Shown one piece after another: positions 12,767 through 21,652 of a DNA stretch of 64,000 nucleotides (its first letter is position 1; each line of letters begins with the position of its first letter). The translations under genes were made by a program, and so were the position numbers. Where the stretch lies: assembly GCA_019915135.1 (NCBI GenBank), contig JAHLMK010000004.1, forward strand, positions 868,001-932,000, read 5' to 3'. This DNA is from Strobilurus pachycystidiatus. Taxonomy: Eukaryota; Basidiomycota; Agaricomycetes; Agaricales; Physalacriaceae. The notes under the pieces are model-generated. The model saw only the letters and a program-made list of their open reading frames with translations, was not told the origin of the DNA and searched no databases.

Positions 12767-13496
12767 TTATATTACGATTATCATGTCCCCGCTGATATTC
12801 GCGTATGTGGGAGGTTCAAGGCGGCGATATGCGGGGAGGGCGAATGCCTCGGCGTCGAGGTTCTCTAGGCGCGCAGAGTAATAGCGTTCAACCCACTCCG
12901 GGCGTTCTTGCGACTCGGCGCTCGTTGAGCGTTGGAGGTCGTTGCTTTGTGAGGGTATGAGGAATGTGTGTATTGAGCCGGGACCTCCGTATGTTGAGTC
13001 GGTCAGCATCGACTGGTTGAACTTCTTGTTTCTGCGTAACTCGTTCCATGCTGCGATACCGGGTTTCGTCACGGCTGAGTATCAGGTCACTTCAAAATGC
13101 GCAGCAGATATGAGAAGTGATGCTTACCAGGACTCTTGCCGATTCGTTCTCCACCTAGGGAAAGCTCGATGCAAAGGGCTTTGAGTGCTTCGTCACCCAT
13201 GCGCAAGATATGACCACGGCCACTGTGGATGACGCGCGATGAGACGTGTGGATAGCCCAGAAGCAAGCTAGAGAGCAACCTACGTGACGTGCAGATAGCA
13301 GCGAAGAAGGTACAGTTTATGCAGCACTAGCGCACAATTCGCGCCATTCAGCATCTTACTAGTCCAGTGTGAGTCCGATTTAGAAAGGGTCAAATGTCGA
13401 AATTCACCTCAAGACGTAGGCGCTAAGGACCTCGTCAACGCCATCGTTGTCTGTACAGTCGTCGAAATATCGCGCGACTTGAGATTGGCTTAGCAT
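12767..13496 (-). CDS. Orphan protein, paralogue B of the DCP1-flanking family
   Basis: Starts at the ATG at 13494-13496 (MLSQSQVARYFDDCTDNDG). Short exons encode blocks parallel to paralogue A: MLNGANCALVLHKLYLLRCY, HILRMGDEALKALCIELSLG, GERIGKSPG, VTKPGIAAWNELRRNKKF and TYGGPGSIHTFLIPSQ. Its last exon ends at 12767, about 130 bases past the DCP1 stop, so the two genes are convergent. No domain is recognised. An inverted-repeat element begins only 87 bases upstream of the start codon, so its promoter may lie partly within that element. Confidence 0.65.
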
Positions 13497-13635
13497 GGGG
13501 GTAAAGGTTGGGGGAAGAGGTGCATGGTACGATTTCGATATTTATAGTAGAGGCTACGATGAGCTATCGAGAAGCCAGTAGCGTCTTAGACCAAGAGTAG
13601 ACTCCACATCGAGGCCTCATGCTCAGTAAATATTC

Positions 13636-13800
13636 CGTTGACCTAGATTGACCCGTATTGACCTGGAAGGACTGAAGTCAATACTGTCAACCAAGGTCAA
13701 TGGAGCTCGATGGAGGTCAAAAAATGACCGTCCCACAGACCTCAGTTGACACACATTGATATCGATTGACTTACATTGACATGCATTGACCTTTATTGAC
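13636..13800. repeat. Phased 10-bp TTGAC / GTCAA array, left side of the inverted-repeat element
   Basis: TTGACC occurs three times at exactly 10-bp steps from about 13638. Then GTCAA-type units in opposite orientation recur at 10-bp steps from about 13676. Then six TTGAC/TTGAT units occur at 10-bp steps from 13746 to 13800. Weaker units continue to about 13860. The register of one unit per helical turn is visible directly in the sequence. Confidence 0.75.
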
Positions 13801-14630
13801 CCAGGCAGCTTCTGATCGTACCGGTCAATTCAGGTCATTCCAGGTCACCATAGGTCAATGAAAATGGCATATATTGGTAGGAGCAAACAATACAAGGTAC
13901 GATACGAAGGTCCATCTGATTCCGGCAAGTCACCCAAGACTCGGAACGCAAAGACTAGATGACGAGAATCAGACGGTGTCATTTATAGAGCAAATTAGAC
14001 ACGTACAAGATAAGATTCCGCGAGGCTGACACGAGTACGCTCCGTGCACAGTTTTGAAGGAAAGTGTCAGACGAGCATATGAGCTACACGTCGATGTACG
14101 CACCGGGCAAGGACTTCCAAGCGTCGACACATCGGGAGAGCACTGCGAAAGAAAGAGTCAGAGGATATGGTACAAACAACAAAATGTTGCGCACCGTCGC
14201 CACGCGCTATTGGTCTGCTGTCGCGGGTGATACGCGTCCAAAACTCTCCTCTATCATCGTGTTCGTTGCATAGCTGCGAGTCTTGGTTGCGCCATTGCTG
14301 GGGTCGCCTTTGCGCCTGCATCGTCATCGTGGGGATCGTCGTCGGTGCTTTCGTGAGCTTTGCTGGTGAAACTAGTACTGAACGGAGGCAGAATCCGGGC
14401 GCTGTCGGCCTTGGTCGCGTACACAGGGCGTGCGAAGGCGGTGCGGAGGCGTCGGGAGCTCTTGGAAGCGACAAAGAGGGGAGGGGCCGGAGGACAGAGG
14501 AGGGCAGATGGTGGGGAGAGAGAGAGAAGCAATCGCAACAAAAGCCCCGATGACGCGGCTTTTTAGCTTCGAAATCTCAAGCTTTTCAAGTCCGCTCAAG
14601 ATCGGCTGTTTACAAGTACTTACGAGAAGC

Positions 14631-14702
14631 AGTCAATGAAGGTCAATAGGTGGTCGATCGAGGTCAACTGAAGTCGCTGAAGATCATCCACGTCAACAGA
14701 GG
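14631..14702. repeat. Phased 10-bp GTCAA array, right side of the inverted-repeat element
   Basis: Units GTCAA, GTCAA, GTCGA, GTCAA, GTCGC, (A)TCAT, GTCAA and GTCTA follow at about 10-bp intervals. The orientation is the complement of the left array, so together they form part of the element's long inverted ends. Confidence 0.7.
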
Positions 14703-14908
14703 TCTACGGAATTTTTACTGAGCCTCATGAACAGGTAGACTCGATTTCCACGGTCACAAGATTTCGGAATAGGCAATAGTGACACTGACAGTCTTGGTCT
14801 AAGACTTCCTTCCTTCCATTACTGCCCCGCAAGAAGAATGCGAATTTACATTTGGCAGCTTAACATACAGACATAATCCAGGCAGAGAGCTATCCATCCG
14901 ATGACACG

Positions 14909-16767
14909 TTACACTTTGGCGAAATCAATCATACAAATGGCAGTTCGACTTTCGGTGACGACCGGATCTACCAGCATTGTTCAGCAAGAATCACGATGAG
15001 AAAATACGGGACTCACCAGCAAGATTAGGATGGACATGTAGACTTGCAATAGGAACATGAGGCGAGAACACTATCCAGGTGTTGAGATCTGTAGACCACT
15101 CAAAGCAGAGAGACAGCTTTACCGTGATATCGCAACCTTTCTCTCAAATAGCTGGTAAAGTCGACCCTCTGTCCGCCATAAAGCGGGCATTTCCACGTTA
15201 ACCACAGAGCAGTGTCCGTCATCTGCAGACAGGAAACCTCCGAAAGGGCCATCGGGTTATCCAGTAAGGTCGCTCTGCATACGTGCGGACGCTTGTCATG
15301 CCCGACATGAATCACAAAAACACCAGTGTCTGTGACAACAGCCGCGCGCGTCCCGTCGAAAGCCAAGTACCGCGAAGCATGCAACCTACTACCCAGCTCC
15401 AATTCTAGAACGACGTCCTTGAGCATGGCAGGCGGGGAGAGGTTAGAGAACAACCGCTCAAAGTCGGGGATAATCAAGATCCGAGACGTCCCTGCCATCA
15501 GTGCGAGGTGACGACCACAGGGCGAGACGTGCACTGGATGCAGTTAGTTATCAGCGGAAAGGGACGGACAGAGGAGAAAGAGAGAGCGTACCAGCTTCAA
15601 AGTGATCATAGATTCTCTGTATGGATGCTGGTGGAGCAGGAGGTTGTTCCTTGTGCGTTTCATGCACGCAAAAAGCCGAACCTGGCGAGGTGATCATGTC
15701 GGGGTTGAGTTTGTAGGCCTCGTCAGAGTAGTTGACGCGATCTGAAGGTATGTCCAGGAGAAGTCTGCCAGTTTGACGCGAGACAACTCTCAGTGAAGGA
15801 TACCCGCTCAAGAAGATATGTCGGTCGCTCAGTTCGACATACGAGAGGAGTGTCCGGTGGTCTGTTTCTGGGTCGTCGACAGTAAACTCCTTTTCCAATT
15901 TCCCGGAAGGCGCATCATAGAGGTAGATCTGCCGCCGTGTGGCCGTAAGAAGAGTGGGATAGACGAATCTGAAAGCTGAGGTGGTCTCGGGGATCCTGAG
16001 GACACACCAAGGCTCGAAGGCGCCCCTCGGATAGGTGTCTGTGTAGATGCTTCGCGCTCTCTGGTTTTCATCTTTCTGTAGGTCATCTGCAGCATTCTCC
16101 AAAGGAGACAGAATGTCGTATTTCCGATCAATCAGGCGCCATATTTCCTTGCGACGACCGAGCATGTTGAAGATGAGATATCCGTGGTCATATTCAACGT
16201 GCGCGACTTCGGGTACGTGACGCTGAAATAAGGCGTAAATATAGTTCAAAGCTGCGACCACCGATGCGTACCCTCGACAATCCCCAGAGGATGGAGCCAT
16301 CCTCCAGATCGGACACGGTGATGCCGCCATCCACGTATGAGCAGATGACAATGCCTGCTTTTTCGTCGACCTTGAGGCGATGCACGTCGTCGACTTCAAG
16401 AGGCAAACACGTCCTAATTGCTGATGGACCCTTGCCTTGCCAGGCCTTCTGGATTTGAAGCTGTTTTTGACCTACGCGTTAACTGAGACAACGTAGCTGT
16501 GTGATGAGCTGATCACCTACAAAGTGATTTCCAGCCTTTTACGTCGCGGAGAGCCCTTGGCGTATATCTCTGGGAGAGGTCGGGGAGAGTGTATTCTCTG
16601 GACGGGATGAATTGATGCTCTACAGCAGCATTACGGTAGATATTGGACTCGTTAACGTCAATGAAGTCCTTGGCGATACGAGCGACGGTATAGACGGCAG
16701 CCAGAGAGCTGAGCGGCAAATGAGAGAGGATCTCAATGATTATTTCGGTGGGCAGATCATCGAACAT
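14909..16767 (-). CDS. F-box protein with a beta-propeller-like C-terminal region
   Basis: The N-terminal exon encodes an F-box, DDLPTEIIIEILSHLPLSSL followed by YTVARIAKDFIDVNES, starting at the ATG at 16765-16767. Later exons encode beta-rich repeats, such as DEKAGIVICSYVDGGITVSD, QIYLYDAPSGKLEKEF, HIFLSGYPSLRVVSRQTG and VSPCGRHLALMAGTSRIL, spaced like WD/propeller blades. The last two exons end in DPVVTESRTAICMIDFAKV and the stop at 14909-14911. By family knowledge such proteins are substrate adaptors of SCF ubiquitin ligases; the target is unknown. The neighbouring plus-strand gene starts only 40 bases away. Confidence 0.7.
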
Positions 16768-16806
16768 GATGGCCGGAGGTAAAGGAGCCGCTTGTCCTGA
16801 GCCGCC

Positions 16807-18100
16807 ATGACGGCGGCTAGCTGGCTCGGAATGTTCTTCAATTCGACAATACCGAGCTCAGCCTTAGCCTACGCTGCTACCGTCAACTGGTGGCCGGTAT
16901 CGTCCTCCACGACCGGCCTAGAGCCTATAAATTGCCTCAGCGACCCTCCGCCTTCTACCCTTGTCGAGCTCTCCGAATGCTTCAACAACTACACAGTCCT
17001 CAGCGAATATTACACGTCCGGAACGTATGCGGATGCTCAGCCAGATGATGCCCAGCGCATAGCATGGTTGCAGGCGGTCACCGACTTACTCTACGTCGGC
17101 GAGGACAACTGCACATCTGTTGCGGTGCCCCCCGACTTGCGAAATATCTTCACCGTCTCATTATTCACCAATACTCCGGACGGCGCGCAGTATTGCATTC
17201 TCTCAGAGGTGTACGCCAATAACGCCAACTTCTACGCGAAAGGTTGGGGTATTTTCATGGTCGCTGCTCGTCCTACCCTCGGCATCCATCTCGCCTCCCC
17301 GCATCCAATGTTCGATTTTGATACCCCAGACCAAGCGGTCACACTGTTTCAACGTACTGGAGCAAAGAGCCTCTTGATATCGGGCCGTCACCGTGCAGCG
17401 TACAGCGTCGCCTCTGACTGTGTACCCTCTCCCGCAAGTACGACGTACTATCACACTGATCCAACGCACGATGTAGTATGTCATCTTCTTTGTCAATGTC
17501 ATCGGCCCCTCACTGATAGCCTTTCTAGAACGAACCTTTCAGTGTCGCCAACCTCGCCATCCGCGCTTGGCAAGATGCCAATGGCGGGTGTACACTCGGA
17601 TCCTGCGCCTACATTCAACTTCACGGAAAAGCCTCTACTTCATGCTCTGCTGTTGACATGATGGTCTCTGCTGGTCTTGGTGAGTCGGATAACTACCCTG
17701 CTTTCGATGTGTTTCTCATACCAGTGGCCTCCATAGGTTCAGCCAATGCCGCTTGGTATCTCGACAGCACTGATAGGCCAGCCAAACGCCTGAGAAGAGA
17801 ACTCGCGGCCTCCTTCCCAGACTATAACGTCTCGCTCCCATCTGACACGACGTGCTCCCTGACCGCAACCAACAATGTTTTTGGCCGTTTATTGAATGGG
17901 GTTGCCGAAGACGCAGTGTGTACGCAGGCCGCTGCAGTCGAAGACGCCACAGGCCAGTTCGTTCACATAGAGCAGGCATATCGATCTACCCTTCCACAGG
18001 CGTATGATGGATGGGCTCGCGCACTCAAAGCTACATTTTCCGTAAGTCGATGACCAGCGATGTTTTCAAGAGAGTCTGATCTTGGTCTCTTCAGCAGTAG
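16807..18100 (+). CDS. Orphan protein, probably secreted, cysteine-containing
   Basis: Exons 16807..17472, 17529..18041 and the tiny 18095..18100 give 394 residues. The first 20-30 residues are hydrophobic (WLGMFFNSTIPSSALAYAA), and the protein is rich in N-x-S/T sites and scattered cysteines, as in secreted fungal proteins. Landmarks are GIHLASPHPMFDFDTPDQA, GAKSLLISGRHRAAY and, after intron 1, NEPFSVANLAIRAWQDANGG. I recall similar agaricomycete hypothetical proteins with a conserved SPHP and SLLISGR pattern but no assigned function. The final exon (two codons including the stop) depends on a GTAAGT donor at 18042. The start lies only 40 bases from the divergent F-box start, so the true 5' end may differ. 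Confidence 0.6.
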
Positions 18101-18254
18101 GACTCAAGCTTTGACTCTCATAATCGATAATAGGACTATCAGCTGATACCAGATGACTGAATTTGTCGTTGCTGCTTAGGCGTCCTCGCGGCAGATTCGG
18201 CAGAGCCCAATATAAAGTCATGAACTTCTGATGAACACCCAGAATCTGCCCACG

Positions 18255-19543
18255 ATGTCAATGTTTCCTCCCGCCCCAGATCCACCTTCGAAACTCGGCA
18301 TTTACCGTGTGTTGTCCCCGAATGCTGGCATACGCGTATCTCCTTTGCAGCTAGGAGCAATGAGTATAGGCGACAAGTGGGGCCAGTATCTGGGCGAGAT
18401 GGACAAGAAGACAAGCTTTGAGGTTTTGGACGCGTATTATAACATGGGAGGCAACTTCATCGATACCGCAAACGTCTAGTAGGTCAATGTCGACGGGAAT
18501 GGAACATTATCTGACTTGCTCTGTAGTCAGGATGAGACCTCGGAAGAGTTCATCGGCGAATGGGCCGAGCAGCGTGGCATCCGAGACCAGCTCGTTATAG
18601 CGACGAAGGTATGCGCGCACTCGAAAACTTCTGTGATTTTCTGACAGGTGTACAGTATTCCACCAACTTCAAGAGGGGCGACGTCCAGCAGAAGATCAAT
18701 TATACTGGAAACAACAGTAAATCCCTATTTCTCAGTGTCGAGGCCAGCTTGAAGAAGTTGCGCACGTCATACATTGACATTTTGTACATCCACTGGTGGG
18801 ACTATGAGACCTCCGTCAAGGAGGCGATGGACAATCTCCATCATCTTGTTGCCGCCCGTAAAGTCTTGTATCTTGGCATCTCCGATACACCTGCTTGGGT
18901 CGTCGCGCAAGCGAACCAATATGCCCTCGATCATGGCAAGACACCCTTCGTTATCTACCAAGGCCGGTGGAGTGTGCTGGAGAGGTCATTTGAACGCGAC
19001 ATTCTGCCGATGGCCCGCTCGTTCGGGTTGGCGCTGGCGCCGTTCCAGGTAATTGGATCGGGGCGGTTGAGGACAGAGGAGGAAGATAAGCGACGAAAGG
19101 CAGCGGGGGAGACGGAGCGGACTGTTGGAGGCGCAAAGACAGTCGCTCCTGAGCTGACAGAGCTCGAGATTAAGATGTCGAAGGCGCTCGATAAAGTGGC
19201 CAAGGAAGTCGGGGCAAAGAACATCACGTCTGGTATGTTGTTTTCGGACATTGATAGGCGATTTACTGATTTGCTTGTCCCAGTGGCCATTGCATACGTG
19301 ATGTCTAAGACACCATACGTCTTCCCGATCCTCGGCGGTCGGAAAGTCGAGCACCTGAAGAGCAACACCGAGGCTTTGGATATCTCTCTGTCAAAAGAAC
19401 AGATCAAATTTCTGGAGGACGCCAATCCACTCGACTTGGGCTTCCCAGTGGGACAGCTGGGTGATGGCACAAGTCATAACGTGTTCCTCAAGTCTGCGGC
19501 ACGACTAGCAAAGCAGCCATTACCCGAACCAATCAAGCCCTAG
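18255..19543 (+). CDS. Aldo/keto reductase, aryl-alcohol dehydrogenase (AAD) type
   Basis: Four exons (18255..18478, 18527..18608, 18656..19232, 19284..19543) give 380 residues. The aldo/keto reductase barrel is clear: [23 protein letters not shown] with the catalytic Asp and Tyr completed across intron 1, QLVIATK with the catalytic Lys, [10 protein letters not shown] with the catalytic His, [15 protein letters not shown], and [17 protein letters not shown] for NADPH binding. Length and the WWDY signature match fungal AAD proteins, cytosolic enzymes that reduce aromatic aldehydes to alcohols and are linked to lignin-related metabolism. An upstream in-frame ATG at 18231 would add eight residues; I prefer 18255. 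Confidence 0.86.
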
Positions 19544-20029
19544 AAAGGCTGCAGAAACGCAGTGGGCTTGGATCTGCATAGCTTAGGAAACATGTATGCG
19601 TTGTTAGATATCGATGTTTGAGTAGAAGACCATCAGAGTCATAGGAATCGATTCACCAGTGCATTGAATGGTAAATACCGGTTCGTGCCTAGTGTTCACT
19701 GTCCGGGTGTGTCAACTCAGGTAACAGGTAGCACTAAGCAGGCTACAGCCTACCTGAAATTTCCCAGTGTCCGGCTATTGAAGGTCCCAATGACACACAT
19801 TCTAGTCTCTGAGTCCTGACTCCTCGGTCCGCAGTCCAGACTAGTCCAGAGTGACTAGTGACTAGTGACTAGTCCACTGTCCAGAGTGCAGACCCATTAA
19901 AGTTTCTACTATCTAGTACTAAGTAGTGCGCCACAGTCACTGTCCAGTGTCCACACTAAATAGTAAATAGTAAATAGTAAATATTTATAATTTAAGTTTT
20001 AACTAAGTGACTGTGGCATGTGCAGTGTA
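19544..20029. other. Gene-free spacer with short tandem repeats
   Basis: No gene seen. It holds TGACTAG-type 7-bp repeats near 19850-19876, scattered CAGTGTCC/GTCCAGAGTG units, and about four TAAATAG units at 19958-19985, followed by AT-rich sequence. It marks the left edge of the mobile-element island. Confidence 0.6.
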
Positions 20030-20189
20030 GGGCAGTGGAAAAAACTTAGGTTTGGATACCGAAACATTTTTTACCGGTAAATTACCAGGTAAAATACCGG
20101 TTCGAAACCTCGGGGGTTGACAATGAGACTCTGAGAGGGAGGTTCGGAACCTGTCACATGATTTATTCACGTGATGCGCTGGCGGGAGG
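20030..20189. repeat. Palindrome-rich repeat family R, copy 1 (truncated by the DNA transposon)
   Basis: Contains TTACCGGTAA, ATTACC and GGTAAA runs, GGTTCGAAACCTC, GGAACCTGTCACATGA and CACGTGAT. The same order of motifs (GGTAACTTACCGG, GGAACCTGTCACATGAT, CATGTGAT) is found in copy 2. The DNA transposon interrupts it at 20197. Confidence 0.5.
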
Positions 20190-20196
20190 TTGGAAC
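20190..20196. repeat. Target-site duplication, left (TTGGAAC)
   Basis: TTGGAAC lies directly before the TGGGGAGG end of the DNA transposon and again directly after its right end at 24771-24777. Seven identical bases on each side support a complete insertion. Confidence 0.7.
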
Positions 20197-20345
20197 TGGG
20201 GAGGTCCATTCGTGGGGAGGTCCATCCGTCGGATAGACCACGGCCGCTTACTCAGCGCACAGCCACTGGATCATCGCGACAACTTTTGTTGCGTTCTGCC
20301 ATCGTCCCGTTTGGCGTGTTCTGACTCAGATACCAACATCAGAGC
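20197..20345 (+). repeat. Left terminal inverted repeat of the DNA transposon
   Basis: Starts TGGGGAGGTCCATTCGT, then has a second copy of the first 16 bases (GGGGAGGTCCATCCGT at 20214-20229) before the subterminal CGGATAGACCACGGCCGC. The right end has only one copy of this 16-mer, so the duplication is specific to the left end. Confidence 0.65.
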
Positions 20346-20704
20346 CCTCTGATGCCGATATTCTGATGAGATTGATACAACTCGATGTCATTTAAACTGT
20401 AGTATGAGCAGATATCGATGAATCAATGATTTACGTTGGCTCTGATCATCTGAACCCGTTGAAAACATCCTCTCGTCGCCCCATCTACTCTCACATCCAT
20501 GTCCTTGTGTGATTCGGTCTTTGACTCGCACTTTCTCACTCCACCGGGGTCCCTGGCACCGTTCCTGCGATGTATGACATCTCCTAGAGGTAGGGCTCTC
20601 TTTAGCATGCTAACAAGCATTGTATCAGCAAATTTTGGGTATGATACAATGGTAAATTATCTTCAGTTTACTCATGGTGCACTTCAACTGCCAGATTGAG
20701 GCTC

Positions 20705-21560
20705 ACTCAAGCTGAATCAACGTTCTCGTCGAGGTAGGGTGACAATTGACGTGTCTTGTCACACTGTGTCACTCATCGCGTCGCGCGAAAGGCGGTGAAT
20801 GTCCCGGACAAGATTATAAGACGCACACCGGCTGTGGTGCTCCCAAATTACACACAACATCTTTTGGATACTATTAGCAGGATTTGTTACCAAAATTGGT
20901 GCAATGCAGAGTGTAGATCTCGAGATCTTGTCTCTATCTCAATTGTTCTCCTACATAGCAATGATTCACTGGTAACAGATCCTAGCATCATAGTTGAGAT
21001 AAATTATGAGCTATCAAACTCACAATGGAATGAGCCGTACAGCTCATAATCTTGCTCCCTGTTTTGACGCGCTGATAGTCAGTAGAGCAAATAACACCAA
21101 ACAAAAGGGTCTAACAGGCGGATGGACCTCCCCACCATTCGTCAGTTGGACCCTTGTGTTTGGCGCTATTTGTGCCAGTGCCAATTAGCGCGTCAAAATA
21201 GGGAGCAAGTTTATAGACTATGTAGCTCATTATACCGTCTTCTTAATGCCTGATAATCGACCTGGGGTATAAAACTGGGAGTTGTTACCAATGAAGTGTC
21301 ATTTAGTTGAATAATGAACGAGATCATAATGAGATCTTGCGATCTACGCTCTGCCTCAGCTAATTTTTGGTAACAGATCCTTTCTATAGCTCCCAAAAGT
21401 ATCTCTGTAAAATTTGGGAGTGTATCAGTCAGTGTGCACCTTATAATCTTGTTTTGGAGATCGAGTGCCGTTCGCGACGCGTTCAGTGTGACCAGACGTG
21501 ACAGAGCGCGTCCGTTGTCACCTTTCCTCGACAAGAAAATTCTTTTGAGCTCAATAAAGA
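20705..21560. repeat. Large imperfect palindrome (two arms of about 400 bases)
   Basis: The arms 20705-21118 and 21135-21560 are inverted copies. Matching landmarks include GACAAGATTATAAG, GATTTGTTACCAAAA / GATCTGTTACCAAAA, CTTGCTCCCTGTTTTGACGC / CTTGCTCCCTATTTTGACGC, and AAGGGTC. The centre (21119-21134) is CGGATGGACCTCCCCA, the complement of the transposon's own end. The structure looks like two element ends joined head to head, with one lacking its outer 9 bases. Confidence 0.65.
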
Positions 21561-21652
21561 CTCAGTCCGACCGATATTTTGCATGAAAAAATACTCTAAG
21601 GTAGCGTACTATATTTGAATACCAAATTCCACTCATTCACGTCCTCATCAGT

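Larger units (their letters stand above)
13583..14805. mobile_element. Non-autonomous inverted-repeat element (1.2 kb, MITE-like)
   Basis: The ends are a perfect 14-bp inverted pair: GTCTTAGACCAAGA at 13583-13596 and its complement at 14792-14805. Further in, a second matched block occurs on both sides: GCTCAGTAAATATTCCGTTG near 13622 and the complement of GCTCAGTAAAAATTCCGTAG near 14710-14733. Just inside lie arrays of TTGAC/GTCAA spaced 10 bp apart. No recognisable transposase lies within; the open frames inside have no domain and are probably chance. I find no clear target-site duplication, so class is uncertain. Confidence 0.6.

Noticed and set aside
13636..13860. CRISPR-like array
   Set aside because: Units are 10 bp with no spacers of uniform size, in a eukaryotic genome; it is a phased minisatellite.
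14064..14639. Overlapping open frames inside the 1.2 kb inverted-repeat element
   Set aside because: Several frames on both strands of similar length, low complexity, no transposase motif; most likely chance.
20756..21534. Two similar open frames on opposite strands read as a duplicated gene pair
   Set aside because: They are the two arms of the palindrome; similarity comes from the inverted repeat, and neither has a domain.
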